Shown piece by piece: positions 13,489 through 19,861 of a stretch of DNA of 19,861 nucleotides. A model generated the notes under the pieces. The model did no database searches, was not told the origin of the DNA, and saw only the letters and a program-made list of their open reading frames with translations. A program made the position numbers and the translations under genes. Within the stretch, counting starts at the first letter, position 1, and each line of letters begins with the position of its first letter. The stretch comes from Oscillospiraceae bacterium (GTDB taxonomy: Bacteria > Bacillota > Clostridia > Oscillospirales > Oscillospiraceae), in NCBI GenBank assembly GCA_017521875.1, contig JAFXBH010000047.1, positions 1-19,861 on the forward strand. Reading direction: 5' to 3'.

Positions 13489-14991
13489 CTGAAGAGTATT
13501 TTGGTTCTGCCGGACGGAACGGAGATTTCCTCCGGCGTGGGAACGGTCAACGCCCTGCAAAGTGTCAGTCTTACCCAGCAGGTGAATGCCGGTACGGAAC
13601 TGAACATCGGATCTGCCTGCGCCAATATGCTGGAAGCCACCCTGATTACCCCCAAGGGTGGCTATCATATTGCCGCCGGCACAGAGATCGCGCTATACAA
13701 AGAGGAGAATGGCAACCGGGTGCTGGTAGGCCGGTTTCTTGCGGAGACACCGGTCTGCCCCAGTCCCAATGTCTGCAAGATCACGGCCTATGACAAGGTC
13801 AGTCTGCTGGACAGAGACCTGACCCAGTGGCTGGAGAATTTGACCGGCTGGCCTTACCGCTTATTGGATTTTGCCAAAATGGTCTGCGCTGCATGTAATG
13901 TCAGCCTGATCAACCAAACAATTCCCAATGAGGATTGGGAAATCGGGAAATTTTCCCTGTCCGGTATCACCGGTCGGCGGCTGATGGAGTGGGTAGGTCA
14001 GGCCTGCGGCCGGTTTTGCAGAGCCACCCCCAACGGCGAGATCGAACTGGGGTGGTACACACAAAAGAATGTAGAATTCGGGCCGGACAAGGCCCATTAC
14101 ATTCACGCATCTGCCTTCGCAGATTATCGGGTAATGCCTGTGGATAAGGTGCAGATCCGTATGACGGATCATGATGTAGGTGCGGTCTATGGTACCGGCA
14201 GCAACGGGTATGTGATTACCGGCAACTATCTGCTGGCATCGGACACCATGGAGCCGCTGCAGAAAGTGGCCCAGGTGCTTTTTGAAAATCTCACTCCCGT
14301 GTCGTACACACCTTGTAAACTGCAAATTCCCGCCACCACAGCGATAGTGCCGGGAGATATTTTGCAGGTGCCGGACAGAAACGGCAGAACCCATACGGTG
14401 TATGTGATGTCCAAGGTGCAATCCGGCCCGTTGGAGACGCTGGAATGCACCGGCAGTCCCAGTCGGGACTGTGTAACAGTCACCAACAGCACCAAACTCT
14501 CCGCGCTGGGAGGCAAGGTGCTGGAACTGCAGGTGAGCATGGAGGGGCTAAAGGCAGAGAACCGGGACAGAGATGGCAAGTCTGCCGCTTTGGAACTGAC
14601 AGTGGAGGGAATCAAAACCGGCGTGGCACAGCAGCAGACCCAGTTGCAGACTGTGGAGAGCCGGATGTCCACCGTGGAACAGACTGCCGCGGGACTTTCT
14701 CTACAGGTGGAAAAGGTAATCAGTGACGGTGCAGAGAAAGTTAGCACTGTGACCGGATACACCTTTGATCAAACCGGTATGACGGTGGAAAAAACCGGCG
14801 GTGAGATCAAGACACAAATCACCGAGGACGGTATGCGGGTGTACAAAAACGGCAGCGGTGTGCTTACTGCCAACAGCGCAGGCGTGGATGCGGTGGATTT
14901 GAAGGCGTCCACCTATCTGGTGGTAGGCGACAGAAGCCGTTTCGAAAATTACGGCGCAGATCGCACCGGATGCTTTTGGATAGGAGGATAA
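13486..14991 (+). CDS. baseplate hub / tail-associated structural protein
   Basis: A 501-residue protein starting at TTG 13486. Residues about 1-330 resemble the gp27/gp44-like hub fold of siphophage baseplates: TQQVNAGTELNIGSACANML, then TEIALYKEENGNRVLVGRFL, then KITAYDKVSLLDRDLTQWL and the YVITGNYLLASDTMEPLQKV region, with DILQVPDRNGRTHTVYVMS toward the end. Residues about 341-417 form a coiled coil (VLELQVSMEGLKAENRD and QQQTQLQTVESRMSTVEQTA). The last about 84 residues are a beta domain with ITEDGMRVYKNGSGVLTANS and a terminal GCFWIGG, a common tail-tip ending. No peptidase motif is evident. It probably connects the tube end to the receptor-binding proteins encoded next. Confidence 0.8.
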   Translation: MLKSILVLPDGTEISSGVGTVNALQSVSLTQQVNAGTELNIGSACANMLEATLITPKGGYHIAAGTEIALYKEENGNRVLVGRFLAETPVCPSPNVCKITAYDKVSLLDRDLTQWLENLTGWPYRLLDFAKMVCAACNVSLINQTIPNEDWEIGKFSLSGITGRRLMEWVGQACGRFCRATPNGEIELGWYTQKNVEFGPDKAHYIHASAFADYRVMPVDKVQIRMTDHDVGAVYGTGSNGYVITGNYLLASDTMEPLQKVAQVLFENLTPVSYTPCKLQIPATTAIVPGDILQVPDRNGRTHTVYVMSKVQSGPLETLECTGSPSRDCVTVTNSTKLSALGGKVLELQVSMEGLKAENRDRDGKSAALELTVEGIKTGVAQQQTQLQTVESRMSTVEQTAAGLSLQVEKVISDGAEKVSTVTGYTFDQTGMTVEKTGGEIKTQITEDGMRVYKNGSGVLTANSAGVDAVDLKASTYLVVGDRSRFENYGADRTGCFWIGG

Positions 14992-14993
14992 AA

Positions 14994-16787
14994 ATGGCAT
15001 TACAGAAAAAAACAGTATCCACAGGCGATTATGCCTGGCATTCCTGGTCTAACGGATATGTGATCACCCTGGAATTGACAGAGGATTCTGTGGACGCAGC
15101 CACCAATACCTCCCTGATTTCTTACCGGTTTACCATCAGTAATACGGATAACAATCGCTTTTTGGCTAACGGGTACAGTTGGGATATTTCCATTGGAGGA
15201 CAATCCATTCCCATACGCAATTTCTATTTTAACCTGGGAAGCAATTACACCACCCAGGAAATTGCCGCAGGGAATATTTCTGTTGCCCACAACGCAGCCG
15301 GCAAACTGGATATGCCCTACGCCGTATCCATTCCGAATGTGAAAGCGCAAAACAGTTACGGCCCGCCGGCTATGCGCCTTTCCGGCAACTGGGAACTGAC
15401 GGAGATCCCCAGATCTGCGACGGTTTGTTGCCCGGTGGCTGTGATTGGCAGTGACCTGGAGATCTCTGTGCAGCGGGCAGACAGCAGATTTACCTGTGAT
15501 TTAACCTACCGTTTTGGGAATTTGCAGGGAACGATCGCAGAAAATGTGGTGACGGATACAGTATCCTGGACAGTGCCGGCGGCGTTCTATGACCAGATCC
15601 CCAATGCCAAAACCGGTATGGGTGAAATTATCTGCACCACTTATCAGGGAGATACGGTCATCGGCGTTACAGATTGTCCCCTGACAGTACAGACAGATCC
15701 GCAAGCGGCTCAGCCTACGCTTACAGCCGAAGTGACGGATATCAATCCGGATACCCTGGCGCTTACCGGCGATGGAAGCAAACTGGTCCGGTATTGCAGT
15801 ACTGCCCAGGCGGTGGCGGAATTCTGTGGCAACTGTGGCGCAGGGATTGCAGATTACCGACTCTCCAGCAACGGCAATCGTTATACAGACAACGTAGCAG
15901 TGATTCCCCAGACGGAAAGCGGAGAATTTTTGTTCTCCGTCACCGACACCAGAGGGTATACCCGGCAGGTGGAGATCGTCAGGGAAATGATTCCCTATAT
16001 CCAACTTACCTGCAATCTCCTCAGCAGCAAACCCAACGGAGAGGGTGATATGACGATCTGTGTTAAGGGCAATTATTTTGCCGGCAGTTTTGGCGCAGAA
16101 GAGAATACCCTGACGGTGCAGTATCGGTATAAACCGATGGGAGCGCATTGGCAGGACACTGAGCAGTGGCATACGCTGTCCTATACCGTTGAAGACAATG
16201 CCTATGTGGCAGAAGGTGTTTTGACCGGGTTGGATTACCAAACTGCCTACACGTTCCAGGCCAGGGCCATTGACCGGCTGGCTGTGGCCCACTCAACGGA
16301 GTATACCGCCCGGGCCACCCCGGTGTTTGACTGGGGCGAAAATGATTTCCATATCCACGGCTGTTTGCGGATTCAGAATCACACAGTTGTGGACTATGTG
16401 GTAGAGCGAGGTAATGTGGGAATTTGGCGCTATCGGAAGTGGGCCGGCGGCCTTGTGGAATGCCGGTGCTTGCTGGGGGAGGATACACCTGATTGGCAGG
16501 CTTGGGGAACATGGTATGAAGCCAAACTGCAGACAGCGCTGCCCTTTGTGTTTGCGCAAGCCCCTTGGATACTGGCTACCCCAGGGGCAGCCGCGGGCAA
16601 TCTGATTGAGGCTACCCGGGCCGGTACGGATAGTGTGGAAGTATGGGTGTGCCGCCCACTGGCTACCGGCGGCGCATATGTGAATTTGTATGTCTGTGGT
16701 ACGGTGGCGGAAACCATTGGCGCAGATGGAGCAATCTTGGGCGCAGGCATATTGGGTGAGATGATTTTAGGAAAGGGAAGTGAATGA
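14994..16787 (+). CDS. phage minor structural protein, DUF859-like with FnIII-like and fibre C-terminal domain
   Basis: A 597-residue protein; the ATG at 14994 has AGGAGG at 14982-14987 and lies three bases after the hub stop. The N-terminal region (WSNGYVITLELTEDSVDAATNTS through GNWELTEIPRSATV, residues about 15-140) matches DUF859 siphophage minor structural proteins, which carry repeated immunoglobulin-like beta domains. Around residues 375-445 an FnIII-like segment (YRYKPMGAHWQDTEQWHTL and VLTGLDYQTAYTFQARAIDR) is followed by PVFDWGENDFHIHG. Residues about 465-580 (NVGIWRYRKWAGGLVECRCL and PFVFAQAPWILATPG) look like a compact fibre-tip domain. It is probably an upper fibre or baseplate arm. 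It ends with a Gly/Leu/Ile-rich tail and overlaps the next start by ATGA. Confidence 0.8.
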   Translation: MALQKKTVSTGDYAWHSWSNGYVITLELTEDSVDAATNTSLISYRFTISNTDNNRFLANGYSWDISIGGQSIPIRNFYFNLGSNYTTQEIAAGNISVAHNAAGKLDMPYAVSIPNVKAQNSYGPPAMRLSGNWELTEIPRSATVCCPVAVIGSDLEISVQRADSRFTCDLTYRFGNLQGTIAENVVTDTVSWTVPAAFYDQIPNAKTGMGEIICTTYQGDTVIGVTDCPLTVQTDPQAAQPTLTAEVTDINPDTLALTGDGSKLVRYCSTAQAVAEFCGNCGAGIADYRLSSNGNRYTDNVAVIPQTESGEFLFSVTDTRGYTRQVEIVREMIPYIQLTCNLLSSKPNGEGDMTICVKGNYFAGSFGAEENTLTVQYRYKPMGAHWQDTEQWHTLSYTVEDNAYVAEGVLTGLDYQTAYTFQARAIDRLAVAHSTEYTARATPVFDWGENDFHIHGCLRIQNHTVVDYVVERGNVGIWRYRKWAGGLVECRCLLGEDTPDWQAWGTWYEAKLQTALPFVFAQAPWILATPGAAAGNLIEATRAGTDSVEVWVCRPLATGGAYVNLYVCGTVAETIGADGAILGAGILGEMILGKGSE

Positions 16788-18124
16788 GTATGGCCTATGG
16801 AAAACAGTATTTTACAAACGGTCAGGTGCTGACCGCAGAACAACTGAATTATATAGAGGATGGTGTGTTAGCAAACGAATCCGCAGGAGAAGCGGTGAGG
16901 GCACAAATTGAAAACGCAAAAAGCAATATTGACACCATAAAAGACGCATTGGGAGAAAATGGCTTGTTACCTAAACCATCTAATTCCACGGTCAACGGAG
17001 TCACATTCCAAGTTGTCGATAATGGATCGTATAAAATTTATGGTGTGGCCGAAAGCAGAGCATACTTAAATATGTATGTTGATGATGCAAATTTGCCGGA
17101 AAATATCAAGGTTAATGGCAAGTATCGTGTAAAAGTTTCGGGTCTTATTGATGGCGTGTTGTCTATATATTTGTACTTTTTTGATGGCAATGGCGATGCC
17201 TTGTGGAATACCCAGTACAAAGAAGACGGCACTTATGACATTGTTGTGCCTGAAAATACCGCCGGTATGTCATTCCGTTTCAGGGTGGAAGCCGGTGGAA
17301 ATGTTGGAACAGAAGATAATCCCACAAAAGCAACCGCCGATATATTTCACGAAAGGTTAATCGACAAAATCAAAGAAATAGACAAGGTCGATTTGCGAAA
17401 AGTCTTTGTCGATGCGTGTAACAACACAGAGCCAACGAAAATCCTAACTTGGGTTGATGATGATACTGACGCAACCGGCATTGAAACCGCAAAAACAATT
17501 TGTGATAATCTTGGAGTTAAATGTACCTTCGCTACAATCACTTCCCAGTGGAATGAGACTTTAATCAATAGATTGAAAGAATTTCAGAGGAAGGGATTCC
17601 ACATTGTGTCGCATTCTAACAACCACTCCAGATGGTATTCGGAGGAAAATAAATTTACTCCGGAAGAACTGGAAGAGGATTTAATTATTTCTCTTGAAAG
17701 ACTGCGAGAAGAAGGGTTCCTTGACAGCGATATGCTTGTTTACCCCGGCAGTTCAGCAGGTCGAGATGATGTAAATGTGCCGACTATTGTTAAGAAATGG
17801 TGCAGATACGGAGTATATAGCGTACCCAGTATGACTGGCGTTGATTCTGGCCGGGGGCGGGAACAAATAAACAGAATGTTCTTCGATTTTAACAACACGC
17901 CTGATGTGTCCTATTATACAACCAAGTTAGATAGCGTTACCAATGGCTCTTGGGTAGTAATTGGTTCGCATTCAAAAAACACGGATACCGGCGAATTTGA
18001 TGTAGAAAAAGTGACGGAAGTCCTACAATACGCAATATCTAATGGTTTTAAGATTATGACCCTTAATGAGGCGTTAAAGTATAGAGAAAAATACTATACT
18101 ATCCAAGACCTTTTAGGAATGTAA
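16784..18124 (+). CDS. tail fibre with NodB/CE4-type polysaccharide deacetylase domain
   Basis: A 446-residue, probably receptor-binding protein. Residues 1-60 hold the phage fibre attachment motif (FTNGQVLTAEQLNYIEDGV) and a short helix. Residues about 65-185 are beta-rich with aromatic strands (LSIYLYFFDGNGDALW, MSFRFRVEAGG), plausibly a carbohydrate-binding sandwich. Residues about 217-435 match the NodB homology fold: motif 1 is LTWVDDD (Asp225-227, base and metal ligand), motif 2 is HIVSHSNNH (His277 and His281, metal ligands), motif 3 region is LVYPGSSAG, and the late motif is VVIGSHS with His396. CE4 enzymes remove acetyl or N-acetyl groups from cell-surface glycans. The gene is strikingly AT-rich compared with its neighbours. 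Deacetylase identity is strong from motifs; the glycan is unknown. Confidence 0.85.
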   Translation: MSMAYGKQYFTNGQVLTAEQLNYIEDGVLANESAGEAVRAQIENAKSNIDTIKDALGENGLLPKPSNSTVNGVTFQVVDNGSYKIYGVAESRAYLNMYVDDANLPENIKVNGKYRVKVSGLIDGVLSIYLYFFDGNGDALWNTQYKEDGTYDIVVPENTAGMSFRFRVEAGGNVGTEDNPTKATADIFHERLIDKIKEIDKVDLRKVFVDACNNTEPTKILTWVDDDTDATGIETAKTICDNLGVKCTFATITSQWNETLINRLKEFQRKGFHIVSHSNNHSRWYSEENKFTPEELEEDLIISLERLREEGFLDSDMLVYPGSSAGRDDVNVPTIVKKWCRYGVYSVPSMTGVDSGRGREQINRMFFDFNNTPDVSYYTTKLDSVTNGSWVVIGSHSKNTDTGEFDVEKVTEVLQYAISNGFKIMTLNEALKYREKYYTIQDLLGM

Positions 18125-18148
18125 TGATGTTTAAGGGAGGAAGAACCT

Positions 18149-18838
18149 ATGGCAAAGAAAATCTATATCAACCCCGGACACTCTGACAAAGATCCCGGCG
18201 CGGTAGGCTATGAAACAGAGCGGAAATTAAATGTGGCTGTTTCCAAGCATATGAACGATTTTCTGCTGGAAAATTTTGTGTGTGAAACCAAAATAACCCC
18301 CGGCACTATGGACAGTCTGACGGCGATCTGCAACGAAGCCAACAGCTGGGGTGCAGACCTGTTCGTGTCCATTCATTTCAATGCCGGCGGCGGTGATGGC
18401 TATGAGGCGCTGGTTTACAGTCAGAAGCGAGTGCCTTTGGGCGAAATCTTCGCTAAGTATGTGAAGGCGGCAGGTCAGAACTTGCGGCTTTATGGCGCAG
18501 CCCCCGGCGTGAAGATCCGCACAGACCTGTCTGTGTTGGCAAACACCGTTATGCCTGCCATCGCCAATGAGGGCGCTTTTGTGGACAATCAGAAAGATAT
18601 TCAGGATTGGAACGACGATGTAGAACTCAAGAAATTGGGCATTGCCTATGCCCAGGCGGCTGCAGAGTTCCTTGGTCTGGAGAAAAAGGTACAACAGAAG
18701 AGTGTGTATTATGTGCGTTATAGTACCACCCTTGGCCCTTTTGCCGATAAGAAGACTGCCGATGAACTGTTAGCCGTTTTAAAAGCCAACGGTTATCGGG
18801 ATGCAGCAGTCTCCGTGAGCAAGGAGGCGGGTGCATGA
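18149..18838 (+). CDS. N-acetylmuramoyl-L-alanine amidase (Amidase_3) endolysin with SPOR-like C-terminus
   Basis: A 229-residue endolysin. The zinc site of Amidase_3 is visible: His11 in INPGHSDKDPGA, Glu24 in YETERKLN, His76 in VSIHFNAGG, with catalytic Glu141 in IANEGAFVDN. It cleaves the bond between muramic acid and the stem peptide, releasing particles by cell lysis. There is no signal peptide, so export relies on the holin-like proteins encoded next. Residues about 185-225 (SVYYVRYSTTLGPFADKKTA and KANGYRDAAVSVS) form a SPOR-like beta-alpha-beta domain that may bind denuded glycan. RBS AGGGAGG precedes the ATG. GC content returns to the cluster norm here after the AT-rich fibre gene. 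Confidence 0.93.
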   Translation: MAKKIYINPGHSDKDPGAVGYETERKLNVAVSKHMNDFLLENFVCETKITPGTMDSLTAICNEANSWGADLFVSIHFNAGGGDGYEALVYSQKRVPLGEIFAKYVKAAGQNLRLYGAAPGVKIRTDLSVLANTVMPAIANEGAFVDNQKDIQDWNDDVELKKLGIAYAQAAAEFLGLEKKVQQKSVYYVRYSTTLGPFADKKTADELLAVLKANGYRDAAVSVSKEAGA

Positions 18839-19086
18839 GCGATGCGGTTTTGGTGGCGCTGATTTCCGGTAGCCTGTCGCTGCTGGGCGTGGTGATCACC
18901 AATTCGGCAACAGTCCGAAAGACGGCTTCCAGCATCCAAACGGCGCAAGCCGTTACCGATACCAAGATCGAGGAATTGACCCGGGAGGTTCGGGAACACA
19001 ACGGTTTTGCCCGGCGGATGCCGGTAGTGGAGGAACAGATCAAAGTGATTAACCACAGACTGACAGACCTGGAAAGGGAGGTGTAA
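18835..19086 (+). CDS. phage TM/coiled-coil protein of the lysis module (holin-associated)
   Basis: An 83-residue protein overlapping the amidase stop by ATGA. The N-terminus is one transmembrane helix (residues about 5-22, VLVALISGSLSLLGVVIT). It is followed by a heptad-rich helix (TDTKIEELTREVREHNGFAR and EEQIKVINHRLTDLERE) that probably forms a coiled coil in the cytoplasm. Proteins of this layout are common beside holins in Firmicutes prophages, similar in architecture to XhlA. It may help anchor or regulate the holin, or itself form the membrane lesion. Confidence 0.8.
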   Translation: MSDAVLVALISGSLSLLGVVITNSATVRKTASSIQTAQAVTDTKIEELTREVREHNGFARRMPVVEEQIKVINHRLTDLEREV

Positions 19087-19091
19087 GGCAT

Positions 19092-19277
19092 ATGAAAGAG
19101 ATTATGAAAAGTCTGGCGGCCATGCTAAAGGTAAAAACGATGGTTACTTTTGCGGTGATCACTGTATTTACGGTGATGGCGCTGCGGGGAGAATTGCAGC
19201 CGGACAATGTGATGATCATCATTTCTATGGTGGTGTCCTTCTACTTTGGCACCCAGCACGAAAAAATGAAAGAATAA
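19092..19277 (+). CDS. small holin-like membrane protein
   Basis: A 61-residue protein with two hydrophobic segments at about residues 12-31 (LKVKTMVTFAVITVFTVMAL) and 37-53 (PDNVMIIISMVVSFYFG), joined by a short charged turn, and a basic C-terminal tail (TQHEKMKE). This is the topology of small phage holins, which permeabilise the membrane so the endolysin reaches the wall. The ATG at 19092 is preceded by GGGAGGTG. It is the last gene of the cluster, five bases after the previous stop and about 20 bases before a strong terminator. Confidence 0.78.
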   Translation: MKEIMKSLAAMLKVKTMVTFAVITVFTVMALRGELQPDNVMIIISMVVSFYFGTQHEKMKE

Positions 19278-19297
19278 AAAGAAAATAGACAATAGTC

Positions 19298-19335
19298 AAG
19301 CGCCCCCTCGTTCTACACGAGGGGGCGCTTTTTCG
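19298..19335 (+). terminator. strong intrinsic terminator closing the phage-derived operon
   Basis: A 13-bp perfect stem (19298-19310 with 19318-19330, core GCGCCCCCTCG) closes a seven-base loop and is followed by five T residues. It lies just after the holin-like gene and before the convergent host aminotransferase, marking the right border of the cluster. The minus-strand side lacks a good T-run. Confidence 0.92.
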
Positions 19336-19352
19336 TTTTGAGAAGAGTTTGT

Positions 19353-19861
19353 TTAACCCATCTTTTCCCGAATCTTGGACAGACGATCCAGCGCTTCGTT
19401 CAAAGTGGTGTCGATCTTGGCAAAGTGCATACGCACGATGTTGTTGACGCCCTTTTCATTGAAGAAAGAGGTACCGGGAACAACGCCAACGCCCACTTTC
19501 CGGGCCATTTCTTCGCAGAACTCCACATCGGTCTGACCCTTCTTCAGGTAGGGGCCGATGTCTGCCAGCACGAAGTAAGCGCCCTGAGGATCGGTGTAGG
19601 GAATGCCGATCCGATCCAGACCGGAGGTAAAGAGTTTCTTCATATGGGCGTAGTGTGCGCCGAACTCTTCATAGTAACTGTCGGGCATATCCAGACCCAC
19701 CACAGCGGCCTCCATCAGAGGAGAGGGAGCGCCTACGGTGTTAAAGTCGTGATACTGCTTGATCCGATCCATAATGTGTTTAGGTGCGATGGCATAACCC
19801 AGTCTCCAACCGGTAATGGAGTAGGTCTTGGACAGGGAGGACCAGGAAACAGTCCGCTCCC
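19353..19861 (-). CDS. class I/II aminotransferase, C-terminal part (5' end outside window)
   Basis: The minus-strand frame is open to the window edge, giving the C-terminal about 169 residues of a fold-type I, PLP-dependent aminotransferase. The segment SLSKTYSITGWRLGYAIAP carries the PLP Schiff-base lysine and the typical GWRLGY strand. GAPSPLMEAAVVG and the later NIVRMHFAK, with the substrate-carboxylate Arg, agree with the aspartate/methionine-type subfamily. GAYFVLADI is the usual beta strand before the small domain. Substrate specificity cannot be decided from this half. It is a normal housekeeping-type host gene, convergent with the phage cluster. Confidence 0.93.
   Translation of the reverse strand, partial: ERTVSWSSLSKTYSITGWRLGYAIAPKHIMDRIKQYHDFNTVGAPSPLMEAAVVGLDMPDSYYEEFGAHYAHMKKLFTSGLDRIGIPYTDPQGAYFVLADIGPYLKKGQTDVEFCEEMARKVGVGVVPGTSFFNEKGVNNIVRMHFAKIDTTLNEALDRLSKIREKMG

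Noticed and set aside
4522..19292. TAGACAA occurs at 4522-4528 and 19286-19292, one copy at each edge of the cluster, as a possible att repeat
   Set aside because: Seven bases is too short to distinguish from chance and the flanking bases do not match.
1..19861. CRISPR arrays, tRNA or rRNA genes, insertion sequences
   Set aside because: No regularly spaced repeats, no tRNA-like cloverleaf, no rRNA motifs and no transposase were seen on either strand.

Overview
This window is chromosomal DNA from a Gram-positive Firmicute. It is probably a Clostridia/Oscillospiraceae-type gut bacterium. The evidence is the strong AGGAGG ribosome binding sites, tightly coupled ATGA gene junctions, roughly 50-55% GC in most genes, Firmicutes-type siphophage families, and class II aldolase/FGGY kinase sugar genes. 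The genus cannot be fixed from sequence alone.

Left flank (1-4453). The tail of a sugar operon comes first: the C-terminal part of an FGGY carbohydrate kinase, a DUF4432/aldose-1-epimerase-like protein, and an atypical class II ketose-bisphosphate aldolase. A roughly 300-base intergenic stretch follows, ending in a near-consensus promoter. That promoter drives a two-TM membrane protein with a PH-like C-terminal domain, closed by a strong probably bidirectional terminator. Convergent to it on the minus strand is a SanA/YdcF-type (DUF218) membrane-anchored protein with its own promoter.

Phage-derived cluster (about 4474-19335). Nineteen genes, all on the + strand, form a complete tailed-particle factory. 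Packaging: small and large terminase, a 65-aa coiled-coil protein, portal. Head: GP20-type scaffold, HK97-fold major capsid. Neck: adaptor and tail terminator candidates. Tail: tube, gpG-like and Gp15 tail chaperones, tape measure. Tip: distal-tail-like protein, baseplate hub, DUF859 structural protein, and a fibre carrying a NodB/CE4 polysaccharide deacetylase domain. Lysis: amidase, a TM/coiled-coil protein, a small holin-like protein. A strong intrinsic terminator ends the cluster. Terminator-like hairpins also sit in the leader and at several internal module boundaries.

Right flank (19353-19861). The C-terminal part of a class I aminotransferase lies on the minus strand.

The most notable feature is what is missing. 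Host-type genes border the cluster on both sides. Inside it I find no integrase, excisionase, CI/Cro-type repressor, replication gene or recognisable att repeat. At about 14.7 kb it encodes only packaging, particle and lysis functions, and its small terminase lacks the usual N-terminal DNA-binding domain. It resembles a domesticated particle-producing element (gene transfer agent-like or PBSX-like) more than an ordinary prophage, although a decayed prophage is the simpler alternative. The receptor-binding fibre is markedly AT-rich and looks recently exchanged.
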